22,269 bases of DNA, taken from positions 1 through 22,269 of IMG/VR virus record IMGVR_UViG_3300029448_000492; one strand, given 5' to 3'. The notes below the pieces were generated by a model, which saw nothing but the letters and a program-made list of their open reading frames with translations, searched no databases and was not told the origin of the DNA. Shown in pieces: positions 10,070-15,413 of the stretch (position 1 is its first letter; every line of letters starts with the position of its first letter). The translations under genes and the position numbers were made by a program. The DNA comes from a virus.

Positions 10070-10264
10070 TTATTTTCTTTTTTTCTTACCTGCGTTAGCT
10101 CGTGACTTAGATACAGCTTTAACATTTACTTTTTTTCCTGACTTGTAGGCTTTAGCTGTTCTTTTTATTTCTGCTGCTTTTCTTTTTGCTGCAGCAGGGG
10201 ATAATCCTGCAGTATATTTAGCAGGAACACCAAATCTATATGGTTGTGTTCTCTTAGCACTCAT
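10070..10264 (-). CDS. Very basic 64 aa protein
   Basis: Lys/Arg/Ala-rich protein with the segment KYTAGLSPAAAKRKAAEIKR and a C-terminal tail ending GKKKRK. It starts at ATG 10264 in a TAATG overlap with the gene before it. The YTAGLSPA...KRKAAEI pattern resembles short basic proteins that I recall from marine phages, but I cannot assign a function. A nucleic-acid-binding or DNA-condensing role fits its charge; this is inference. It lies in the late leftward cluster just before the zinc-ribbon gene and terL. Confidence 0.75.
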   Translation of the reverse strand: MSAKRTQPYRFGVPAKYTAGLSPAAAKRKAAEIKRTAKAYKSGKKVNVKAVSKSRANAGKKKRK

Positions 10265-10476
10265 TATCGTAAATCCTTGTCATGTTTTTTAGAACCTTTG
10301 ATAAAACTATTTACTCTACCCATTGCCCAGGCGGCCATACTGACATTCCTGGAACCTGAAGATAAATAGGCACCTTGGCCTCTTTTGTAAACTTTTTTTA
10401 ATGTAGCTAACGATATACCACTCTCTTTTGCTTTTTTCTTTAAGCTAGTTAGTGCAGCTTCAGGTATCTTGGCCAT
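10264..10476 (-). CDS. Small basic protein with WAMGRVNSF motif, 70 aa
   Basis: Begins MAKIPEAALTSLKKKAKESG, followed by an HTH-like helix pair (GISLATLKKVYKRG) and the motif AAWAMGRVNSFIKG before a DKDLR end. This arrangement recurs, from memory, in short conserved proteins of aquatic phages whose function is not known. The start ATG 10476 is 3 bases after the preceding stop, and its own stop overlaps the next start as TAATG. The order of residues suggests a DNA- or virion-associated small protein. No catalytic residues are apparent. Confidence 0.75.
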   Translation of the reverse strand: MAKIPEAALTSLKKKAKESGISLATLKKVYKRGQGAYLSSGSRNVSMAAWAMGRVNSFIKGSKKHDKDLR

Positions 10477-10479
10477 TAT

Positions 10480-10737
10480 CTACCACATCTTGCAAGACCA
10501 ATATCTAGGGGTAGTTTTATCACTAGCGGTATCGCATTTGTGTCTAGCCCTAAATGATTTTCTTGCTTCAGGATTATCTTTTCTAATTTCCATGTTAGGG
10601 TCACCGAACATAACCTTCTTTACTTTGTCACCATCTTTGACATAGACCTTAAACTTTTTACGACCAAAGCCAGGTTCACCCTTACTAATCCTAGAAGGTT
10701 TATCAAGCGTGACTGTTCTACCTTGGTATTCGGCCAT
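10480..10737 (-). CDS. 85 aa protein with RHKC...YWSCKMW C-terminus
   Basis: Basic protein with a beta-rich middle (KFKVYVKDGDKVKKVMFGDP) and the characteristic end SFRARHKC...TTPRYWSCKMW. The two Cys and one His at the end could bind a metal. I recall the FGDPNM...RARHxC...YWSCKxW signature from small conserved proteins of marine phages, including cyanophage relatives, without a settled function. The start overlaps the stop of the 26 aa gene as TAATG, showing translational coupling in the late cluster. Confidence 0.8.
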   Translation of the reverse strand: MAEYQGRTVTLDKPSRISKGEPGFGRKKFKVYVKDGDKVKKVMFGDPNMEIRKDNPEARKSFRARHKCDTASDKTTPRYWSCKMW

Positions 10738-10817
10738 TATATTTTATCTTTCTTGATTAAATTCCATGCTAATGCATTAATACCAATAAAACATACCAAT
10801 ACTAAAAAAGCATCCAT
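10737..10817 (-). CDS. 26 aa single-span membrane micro-protein
   Basis: ATG 10817 to TAA 10737-10739. The peptide starts MDAFLVLVCFIGINALAWN and ends KKDKI: one hydrophobic helix followed by a positive tail, as expected for an N-out/C-in micro-membrane protein. Both junctions are TAATG, so it is locked between the 25 aa and 85 aa genes, which argues that it is a real gene. Function unknown. Confidence 0.6.
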   Translation of the reverse strand: MDAFLVLVCFIGINALAWNLIKKDKI

Positions 10818-10894
10818 TAGTATCCTTTTTTCTTAGAACCTTTTTTCTTTTTTTTCTTAGGCATACCTTTTGGATATCCAATTCCTTTTGGCAC
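10817..10894 (-). CDS. 25 aa Lys/Gly-rich micro-protein, first gene of the late cluster
   Basis: GTG 10894 is preceded by AAGGAG at 6-bp spacing. The product begins MPKGIGYPKGMPKKKK and ends KKKGY. Tiny MPKG-GYP-KKK peptides occur in marine phages as far as I recall, with no known function. An internal ATG (10864) could make a 15 aa version. The stop overlaps the next ATG (TAATG). Charge suggests binding to DNA or RNA. Confidence 0.65.
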   Translation of the reverse strand: MPKGIGYPKGMPKKKKKKGSKKKGY

Positions 10895-10920
10895 TTAAAT
10901 CTCCTTATATCTTTTAATCA

Positions 10921-10951
10921 TAATAACACAAAACTCCACCGAAGTGGAGTT
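10921..10951 (-). terminator. Leftward intrinsic terminator with UUCG tetraloop, in front of the late cluster
   Basis: An 8-bp stem AACTCCAC/GTGGAGTT (10932-10939 with 10944-10951). On the minus strand the loop reads TTCG and the stem is followed by TTTTGTGTTATTA. It ends only about 30 bases before the first late gene, so it would act on transcripts started further right and could be an attenuation or antitermination point for the late operon. Confidence 0.75.
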
Positions 10952-11051
10952 CTGTCGTACAGTGTCCAAACTGTTATGAAAGAAAATGAAATGTACACAA
11001 ATCCATACTGAACAATGTCCTATATGAAAAGCATTCTTTCTTTTCTAATTT

Positions 11052-11118
11052 TAGATATGGATATTTATTTCATATCTAGCGTTATATCCCCATACAACGC
11101 CCCAGGCACTTTACCTGG
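11052..11118. other. Three consecutive hairpins in the leader region
   Basis: Three adjacent stems. TAGATATG/CATATCTA lies at 11052-11059 and 11071-11078. GCGTTATAT pairs with ATACAACGC around a CCCC loop at 11079-11100, with one mismatch. CCAGG/CCTGG lies at 11102-11106 and 11114-11118. No reading frame with a ribosome site covers them. Read leftward they form the untranslated segment before the UUCG terminator. A structured leader or cis-regulatory RNA is the simplest reading; strand of action is unknown. Confidence 0.5.
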
Positions 11119-11156
11119 TGTACTTAATATAATTCGTTGTCGTTTTAATGGTGGGT

Positions 11157-11173
11157 AAAAAAATTTTTTTTTT
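11157..11173. other. A7T10 tract
   Basis: Seven A followed by ten T, abutting the stop codon of the 34 aa zinc-ribbon gene. Such a tract can bend DNA, ease unwinding, or act with a hairpin as a transcription end signal. No GC stem adjoins it, so I do not call it a terminator. Confidence 0.4.
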
Positions 11174-11276
11174 ATAAATTATATTCCTGACATGCTTCAC
11201 ATAGGCCTTCTTCTAAGGCATCTTCCCAAAAAGGGTTTAAGCAGTTGTCACAATCTCGTACATGAATATCTGTCAT
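11172..11276 (-). CDS. 34 aa zinc-ribbon micro-protein
   Basis: Leftward frame from ATG 11276 to TAA 11172-11174. The peptide contains CDNCLNPFWEDALEEGLCEAC, i.e. Cys-x2-Cys ... Cys-x2-Cys, a compact zinc ribbon of the kind found in many phage regulatory micro-proteins. There is no clear Shine-Dalgarno. A TATGAT box lies 10-15 bases upstream of the ATG, so translation from a nearly leaderless message is possible. It starts 27 bp beyond a leftward terminator. Function unknown; the four-Cys pattern makes chance unlikely. Confidence 0.55.
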   Translation of the reverse strand: MTDIHVRDCDNCLNPFWEDALEEGLCEACQEYNL

Positions 11277-11289
11277 GGTTCAATACTAT

Positions 11290-11322
11290 CATAAAAGAAC
11301 AAGACCTCGGTTGCCCGAGGCC
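11290..11322 (-). terminator. Leftward intrinsic terminator with GCAA (GNRA) loop
   Basis: GACCTCGG (11303-11310) pairs with CCGAGGCC (11315-11322). On the minus strand the 8-bp stem has one G-U pair and the loop is GCAA, followed by TCTTGTTCTTTT. It would stop leftward transcription coming from the ncRNA/intergenic side, just before the 34 aa gene. Confidence 0.65.
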
Positions 11323-11357
11323 TATGCTCTAATATACACAATAGAAAGGAGGAACAA

Positions 11358-11444
11358 ATGAATAAAACCTTTGAGGGTTTTCTTTGTTACCTATCTGTAA
11401 TAATCATAACATACTTTAGATTTAATGGGGTAGCTTTTCAGTAA
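11358..11444 (+). CDS. 28 aa membrane micro-peptide
   Basis: ATG 11358 with a strong AAAGGAGG 5 bases upstream, ending at TAA 11442-11444. The product (MNKTFEGF..., then LCYLSVIIITYF) is one hydrophobic helix with short polar ends. Function unknown. A second AGGAGG at 11444-11449 follows the stop, but no start codon stands at usable distance, so a downstream gene may have decayed or this is a decoy site. The only support is the ribosome site and the helix, hence moderate confidence. Confidence 0.5.
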   Translation: MNKTFEGFLCYLSVIIITYFRFNGVAFQ

Positions 11445-12110
11445 GGAGGCACTACCAAAAAACATACCCTAAATAATTGTAATACATTTTTAATGTGGTA
11501 TTGTTACATTACAAACACAGTAGATTGCAGGCATTAAGAACAATCTACTCGATAAGAAACAAATTAAAGTGGACTTGCCTGACCATGGTAACTAGCGTAA
11601 AAGGCTATTATTCTACATTTGTTTAAATGCTGCGATATGGATTTAATTCGGTTTGGGAGGGCGTAGCACAGGGTAAGAACCACTATATATCTTATTTAAG
11701 AAACATTACTACAGTAAAGAAACAGAGGTAGTTTTACTAGAAGTTAACAGTATATTTTTAGAGGGTACACATATAAATAAGTGACACCCAACATTTAACC
11801 TCCCCCTGTTTTTATTGGTAGTTTTTACCAAATATAATTGTTATTTTGTTACAGAATACAGCATATATAACCTAAGATTGTTGCATTGTTTAAACAGTCT
11901 AAAAAGTAATAGGATAGAAATTTAAACAAGTACCCCCCGATTGATTTACAAGTAACATTTTATCAGCCCGCCTCTTCAAAAGTCTTCGGCCAAATCTTGC
12001 ACTAAAATGAAAAAGTTTTTTTCTAATTTCTAAAGTTTTTTTTCAGCCCCCCGAAATACCCTTTATTCATTGGGTTTCTTCACATATATTTTTTATCTAT
12101 TTATTCAACA
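11445..12110. other. Gene-poor divergent control region, about 670 bp
   Basis: No convincing gene. It contains a 9-bp perfect stem AGTAGATTG/CAATCTACT (11519-11527 with 11541-11549), a TTGGTA/TACCAA stem around 11810-11830, one copy of the palindrome (11887), a near copy AATTTAAACAAG around 11920, two T-rich runs near 12015 and 12043, and a GAAA-ACCC/GGGT-TTC imperfect hairpin near 12052-12080. A 34-codon frame at 11627-11731 has no ribosome site. The region lies between the leftward late and rightward early genes, so it is a likely home of promoters and perhaps a replication origin. Confidence 0.5.
11887..11896. repeat. TGTTTAAACA palindrome copy 2 (control region)
   Basis: Intergenic copy with short symmetric flanks ATTG...CAGT. 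It lies about 230 bp upstream of the candidate ncRNA promoter. Confidence 0.9.
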
Positions 12111-12114
12111 GTTG

Positions 12115-12148
12115 TTGACAGGATAGAGGAAACCTGCTTGACTATATA
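12115..12148 (+). promoter_or_regulatory. Candidate rightward promoter of the structured RNA
   Basis: A perfect TTGACA (12115-12120) is followed by the AT-rich box GACTATATA (12140-12148). The spacing is 19 bases to GACTAT or 22 to TATATA, longer than the usual 17, so a standard sigma-70 promoter is uncertain. It lies just upstream of the purine-rich RNA segment, and a related TTGACTAT occurs at 13284 upstream of the SprT-like gene. Confidence 0.35.
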
Positions 12149-12160
12149 CATACACAAAAG

Positions 12161-12533
12161 AGAGGGGGCCAGGCCCTTCAGATAATAGCCCTGGAAAATG
12201 AGCAAGAACAGAAACCATTCGGAGGGTGTTTCAACTAAATACCTGGAGAGAGGCATAAGGCCCCAGGATACAGCCCAAAGAATGATAATCGGAAAAACTA
12301 GATGCCAGGGTGTAACCAGGCTAACCGATTAGCCGAAACAAAGTAGGCCACTGAAGGAGACTTTTAAATTCAACCTCATAAGCGAAAAATCTAAGCTAAG
12401 GAAACTTGAGACAATCGGTAAAACGCTAGAGAGATAGCATCAAACTAGCAGCCCCAGGGTTCTACGATATCAAGCCAACTTTACGCGAGGGAGCCAACAG
12501 CAGACAGGCCGCACAATCTTTCTAGCCCCCTTT
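12161..12533 (+). ncRNA. Candidate structured non-coding RNA, about 370 nt
   Basis: No open frame with a start site covers this segment on either strand, and its composition (purine-rich, more G/C than its surroundings) differs from neighbouring genes. The ends pair over 9 bp: AGAGGGGGC (12161-12169) with GCCCCCTTT (12525-12533), one G-U. Internal elements include a CCTGG/CCAGG hairpin with an inner GGC/GCC (12242-12267), GGCTAA-CCGA-TTAGCC (12319-12334) and GCTA/TAGC (12425-12438). ACCGATT (12324-12330) is complementary both to AATCGG at 12287 and to AATCGGT at 12413, suggesting a pseudoknot or a switch. A promoter-like box precedes it and a hairpin with T-run follows. I cannot match it to tmRNA, RNase P RNA or a group I intron. 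Large ornate phage RNAs (GOLLD, ROOL) are a comparison only. Confidence 0.6.
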
Positions 12534-12535
12534 AT

Positions 12536-12563
12536 AAAATGCATCATCGTGGTGCATTTTTAT
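12536..12563 (+). terminator. Hairpin with T-run after the ncRNA
   Basis: AAAATGCATC (12536-12545) pairs with GGTGCATTTT (12551-12560) around ATCGT, one G-U, followed by TAT. The A-run/T-run flanks make it terminator-like in both directions. The Shine-Dalgarno of the next gene starts right after it (12564), so it may instead be a partial terminator or leader hairpin. Confidence 0.5.
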
Positions 12564-12577
12564 AGGAGGAAAGAAAT

Positions 12578-12856
12578 ATGAATATAAAGTTAGAAAAACA
12601 AATAATAGATAGATGCGTTGAGAGAACAGACGAATTTAACGAGATTGTTTGGACGCTCAGAAATCTTGACACTATTAGCGATGATGATTTAATAACAGCC
12701 CAAAGTAAATTGGGAGTTACTTTATCAAAATTATTCGCGTGGTCACCGAGCTTAATTGCTACAGTATTTGTTTACGCTATGGAAGATAGCAACGCCCATT
12801 CTTTCAATGAAGATTTAATCAAATTGATTGAAAAGCATAGATATCAGCAAGATTAA
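12578..12856 (+). CDS. Unknown 92 aa protein, first rightward gene
   Basis: Mostly helical, acidic protein; no family recognised. ATG 12578 follows ATAGGAGGAAAGAAAT, a strong ribosome site. There is a Ser/Leu-rich middle (LGVTLSKLFAWSPSLIATVFVYAME) that could be a buried helix rather than a membrane span. As first gene of the early region behind a hairpin and the structured RNA, its expression may be coupled to that RNA by read-through. Function unknown. Confidence 0.75.
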   Translation: MNIKLEKQIIDRCVERTDEFNEIVWTLRNLDTISDDDLITAQSKLGVTLSKLFAWSPSLIATVFVYAMEDSNAHSFNEDLIKLIEKHRYQQD

Positions 12857-12867
12857 TTTAGTTAGCT

Positions 12868-12914
12868 TAGAGGATGTTTAAACAAGCATCCTCAAAGGTA
12901 ATTAAATAATTACC
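12868..12914 (+). promoter_or_regulatory. Two-hairpin intergenic module A with palindrome copy 3
   Basis: The first hairpin has stem GAGGATG/CATCCTC with TGTTTAAACA (12875-12884) across its loop. The second hairpin is GGTAATT-AAAT-AATTACC (12897-12914). A Shine-Dalgarno ATAGGAGG follows before the next ATG. Confidence 0.65.
12875..12884. repeat. TGTTTAAACA palindrome copy 3
   Basis: Intergenic, in the loop of the first hairpin of module A. Confidence 0.9.
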
Positions 12915-12934
12915 AAGATTATAGGAGGCAAAGA

Positions 12935-13234
12935 ATGAAATTACTAACTCAAGAAATTGAGAATAAAATACCAAAGTTATATGAAACTGATGGACAAGAG
13001 GACAAAATAGTTTACGCTAAGTTTTTTAACCCAATAGGTTCATGGACATGGTATGCGATTGAATACGATAGCGAAGAAAAATTATTTTATGGTGCAGTTG
13101 ATGGAGATTTTTTTGAATTTGGATATTTTAGTTTAGAAGAATTAGAGACAATCGAGCTACCTTTTGGAATGAAAATCGAAAGAGATATACATTTCAAACC
13201 AAAACCACTATCAGAAATTCAATTGAAAAAGTAA
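12935..13234 (+). CDS. DUF2958 family protein
   Basis: A 99 aa protein matching, from memory, the DUF2958 pattern over its full length: MKLLTQEIENKIPKLYET at the start, then IVYAKFFNP, SWTWYAIEYD, LFYGAVDGDFFEFGYFSL, the IERDIHFKP stretch and a PLSEI end. The family is widespread in phages and mobile elements, usually near replication or conjugation genes, and has no proven biochemical function. It is complete, with ATG 12935 behind ATAGGAGGCAAAGA. It lies in the early rightward cluster between two hairpin modules. Confidence 0.9.
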   Translation: MKLLTQEIENKIPKLYETDGQEDKIVYAKFFNPIGSWTWYAIEYDSEEKLFYGAVDGDFFEFGYFSLEELETIELPFGMKIERDIHFKPKPLSEIQLKK

Positions 13235-13241
13235 TTAGCTA

Positions 13242-13312
13242 ACTACTCATTGTTTAAACAGTGAGTAGATAGGTAGTTATTAATTGACTATCCGACATTA
13301 TTCAACTAATGT
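13242..13312 (+). promoter_or_regulatory. Intergenic module B with palindrome copy 4
   Basis: CTACTCATTG (13241-13250 region) pairs with CAGTGAGTAG around TTTAAA, a nearly perfect 10-bp stem with one T-G. GATAG/CTATC (13268-13292) and ACATTA/TAATGT (13295-13312) follow. TTGACTAT at 13284 could be a -35-like box. The Shine-Dalgarno TATAGGAGG comes next. Confidence 0.65.
13251..13260. repeat. TGTTTAAACA palindrome copy 4
   Basis: Intergenic, centre of the 26-nt hairpin of module B. Confidence 0.9.
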
Positions 13313-13345
13313 TGATATATACACAAAAAATATAGGAGGCAAAAA

Positions 13346-14062
13346 ATGAAAGAATTACTTTCAGAAAATCCAGTACACGAAGACCATCGTAAAATTTACG
13401 AAGGCAATCGTGAGCAGTGGCTTAACGAAGTTGCAGACTTCATCTACAACAAAGTAGAAGAAGAGTATCAGCCCGCAGTAGCGAGAGAAAATATCAAACT
13501 ATCCATCGGTTTTATGCCGAATGGTGCAGGTGGTTCAGCAATCGGAGTATGTCACTACGAAAACCATTCACAAGGTAACTTTAGAGAAATCTTTATCAAA
13601 CCTACTTTAGGTGCGAGTAACCTTGTTGAATGTATTGAGACCGCCCAGGTAGTTGCCCATGAAGTTGTTCATGCAATGTTACCAAGTGGCACAGGCCACA
13701 GCCCAAGGTTCGCAAGAATAATCAAGAATTATTTAGGAGCCGAGGGTAAGCCAACCGCTACAGTTGCAGGCCCGAGGTTCACTTTGATGATTAAAGACTT
13801 CATTGAGAATTTGGGATATCTTCCACATAGCAAAATGATAGAAGATAAAACAGGCAAGGGTTCAACTACAGTTGCGGTTCGATGCACAGGTGCAGAGACT
13901 TGCCCAGGTGCTAGCGACAAATCCTTAGCACAAGGATGGGGACTTATTGCGAGAGTATCCATTGCAGTCTACAAAAAAGTTGGAGACAATTTTAGATGCA
14001 TGGCTTGCGGTTCTTCTACAGTTGTAGAGTTACCCGAGAGACTACGCAAAGATTATCAGTAG
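13346..14062 (+). CDS. SprT-like zinc metallopeptidase
   Basis: 238 aa. The active-site helix reads VVAHEVVHAM with His105, Glu106 and His109 (HExxH). His118 in GTGHSPRF is the likely third zinc ligand, as in SprT/Spartan-like proteases. A separate zinc ribbon is formed by Cys180, Cys186, Cys218 and Cys221 near the C-terminus. SprT-like proteins cleave DNA-bound proteins in cellular organisms; in phages the role is not proven but fits replication or DNA-protein crosslink handling. ATG 13346 is behind ATAGGAGGCAAAAA. It is the largest of the first rightward genes and is isolated by hairpin modules on both sides. Confidence 0.88.
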   Translation: MKELLSENPVHEDHRKIYEGNREQWLNEVADFIYNKVEEEYQPAVARENIKLSIGFMPNGAGGSAIGVCHYENHSQGNFREIFIKPTLGASNLVECIETAQVVAHEVVHAMLPSGTGHSPRFARIIKNYLGAEGKPTATVAGPRFTLMIKDFIENLGYLPHSKMIEDKTGKGSTTVAVRCTGAETCPGASDKSLAQGWGLIARVSIAVYKKVGDNFRCMACGSSTVVELPERLRKDYQ

Positions 14063-14070
14063 ATATCTAA

Positions 14071-14121
14071 GACTGCTTGTTTAAACAGCGAGCAGTCATA
14101 GATACTTACACAAGGTAAGTA
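14071..14121 (+). promoter_or_regulatory. Two-hairpin intergenic module C with palindrome copy 5
   Basis: First stem GACTGCTTG/CGAGCAGTC (14071-14079 with 14089-14097, one T-G pair), loop TTTAAACAG. Second stem TACTTAC-ACAAG-GTAAGTA (14103-14121). AGAGGAGGCAAG and the next ATG follow. Confidence 0.7.
14078..14087. repeat. TGTTTAAACA palindrome copy 5
   Basis: Intergenic, spans the stem-loop boundary of the first hairpin in module C. Confidence 0.9.
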
Positions 14122-14140
14122 CACAATCAGAGGAGGCAAG

Positions 14141-14512
14141 ATGGATATCTATATCATCCAAGCAAAATGCATCTTTAGTAATTATACAGATGTATTTAAA
14201 GTCAATGCAGACAGTGCAACAGATGCAATCGAAATATGGACTAACCAACAAGCAAAGATAGGAATAACTACCGAGTACAGGTGGCCAAATCCGAAGGCTT
14301 GCAAGTTGGAGCATTTTAGAACAGACTTCGTTTATACAGATAACCTACCCGCCAACATGGCTAAGAGTGGACACAATGCACACGACCATGAATTTGTGAG
14401 CATGAGTAAGCTATCTAGTTCAGAGAGGCAGGAAGTATTAGAGTACGCCCAATGGGAGAGAAACTTTGAGAAAAACTTCAAAGAAGATTATCCCGATGGT
14501 TCGCCATTCTAG
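14141..14512 (+). CDS. Unknown 123 aa protein
   Basis: Not recognised. Starts MDIYIIQAKCIFSNYTDVFKV, a beta-rich beginning, followed by a helix that includes SATDAIEIWTNQQAKIG; this order resembles small phage proteins that modify or bind a partner, but no family can be named. The C-terminal half is charged and helical (SSSERQEVLEYAQWERNFEKNFKEDYP). ATG 14141 has the AGAGGAGGCAAG ribosome site. Flanked by modules C and D. Confidence 0.75.
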   Translation: MDIYIIQAKCIFSNYTDVFKVNADSATDAIEIWTNQQAKIGITTEYRWPNPKACKLEHFRTDFVYTDNLPANMAKSGHNAHDHEFVSMSKLSSSERQEVLEYAQWERNFEKNFKEDYPDGSPF

Positions 14513-14523
14513 TGTAACTAGTT

Positions 14524-14580
14524 AGACCTCATTGTTTAAACAGTGAGGTTTATAGTAGTTATCACAAGGATAATTACTAC
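14524..14580 (+). promoter_or_regulatory. Two-hairpin intergenic module D with palindrome copy 6
   Basis: First stem ACCTCATTG/CAGTGAGGT around TTTAAA, one T-G. Second hairpin GTAGTTATC-ACAAG-GATAATTACTAC (14555-14580) with a 3-base asymmetry. The ACAAG loop is the same as in module C. AGAGGAGGCAAG and an ATG follow. Confidence 0.7.
14533..14542. repeat. TGTTTAAACA palindrome copy 6
   Basis: Intergenic, centre of the first hairpin of module D. Confidence 0.9.
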
Positions 14581-14603
14581 ACAATAAGAATAGAGGAGGC
14601 AAG

Positions 14604-14774
14604 ATGACTACAACAGTAGAAATCGGAATGAGATATACAAAAGAAAAAATCAGCAGAGGTTTATTCGATTGTATCTCAGAAGAAATATTAATGATAGATA
14701 CAGATGCATCGCAAGTAGATGCATCGATAGAAGAAGTAATTAATAAATTAAAATTAATTACAGATAGAGAGTAA
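14604..14774 (+). CDS. Unknown acidic 56 aa protein
   Basis: ATG 14604 follows AGAGGAGGCAAG, identical to the site of the gene before. The protein begins MTTTVEIGMRYTKEKISRG and ends LKLITDRE, with an acidic helix-forming centre. No family recognised. Its stop is 10 bases before the next ATG, within the Shine-Dalgarno spacing of the next gene, so the two are probably translated together. Confidence 0.7.
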   Translation: MTTTVEIGMRYTKEKISRGLFDCISEEILMIDTDASQVDASIEEVINKLKLITDRE

Positions 14775-14784
14775 AGGAGGCACG

Positions 14785-15357
14785 ATGAGTGACCACAGTA
14801 GAGATGATGCAATGCAAGTTGCAGAACAGTTCAAGACAGACCTTGAACAAATTACAAAGTATCTACAGGCACTAAAAGTAAATGACCTAAGAGAAGGCCA
14901 AGAAATTCAGGTTAGGTTCTTTAGCGAGGTGTTTAGTGATACAGTACTAACAAGCGAGAGCGATACAGAGCTAGAAATCAAGGAAATAAATCACCATTGC
15001 AACCATTATGGATGCGAGGAGATGCTTGAAATTCATGTTCAAACTATCAGCAAAGCAAGCAGCGGACAGTTAGGTATCGATAATATAACATGGAATTGGG
15101 ATGATAAAAAAGATGAAATCGACCCAGTATTCGGAGCAGTAGTAACTTACATCGACAGGAGTAGGTTAGTTGCAAACGACAATAAGTTAGAAGACAATTT
15201 TGTTTTCAAACAAATCAAACTTATTGACATTCCATTCAGAAAAGCATGGTTAGAAGATACAACTCTTCAACCAGTACTGGACTATCTAGAAAGCGGAGAG
15301 TTCATTACATGGATAAGACTACTAAGCGATGTAACACACGCCCGAGTAGTTAACTAA
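14785..15357 (+). CDS. Unknown 190 aa protein
   Basis: No family recognised. Starts MSDHSRDDAMQVAEQFKTDL, a helix, then a beta-rich part with NHHCNHYGCEEMLEIHV, which places two Cys and three His close together and could bind a metal. The C-terminus is helical. ATG 14785 has AAAGGAGGCACG upstream. It is the last gene before the strong 15,371-15,410 hairpin. Confidence 0.75.
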   Translation: MSDHSRDDAMQVAEQFKTDLEQITKYLQALKVNDLREGQEIQVRFFSEVFSDTVLTSESDTELEIKEINHHCNHYGCEEMLEIHVQTISKASSGQLGIDNITWNWDDKKDEIDPVFGAVVTYIDRSRLVANDNKLEDNFVFKQIKLIDIPFRKAWLEDTTLQPVLDYLESGEFITWIRLLSDVTHARVVN

Positions 15358-15370
15358 CCCTAACAGGGAA

Positions 15371-15410
15371 AGTCATTCGGGGAAGAATTGCCTTGCTTCC
15401 CCGCTTGACT
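15371..15410 (+). terminator. Strong intergenic hairpin
   Basis: CGGGGAAG (15378-15385) pairs with CTTCCCCG (15396-15403). The outer arms AGTCA (15371-15375) and TGACT (15406-15410) extend it across a 2-base internal loop. It is the most stable stem in the rightward cluster. The sequence after it (AATTGTTTAAAC) is only partly T-rich, so it could be a terminator or an mRNA-stabilising stem. Palindrome copy 7 follows directly. Confidence 0.55.
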
Positions 15411-15413
15411 AAT

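Noticed and set aside
11627-11731. 34-codon rightward frame starting MLRYGFNSVWEG
   Set aside because: The amino acids are plausible, but no ribosome site precedes it and no coupling to a neighbour supports it.
12161-12533. tmRNA, RNase P RNA or group I intron
   Set aside because: Isolated words resemble core elements (GAGGAAA, ACTAGATG, CTAAGC), but the order and partner strands do not fit any of these RNAs.
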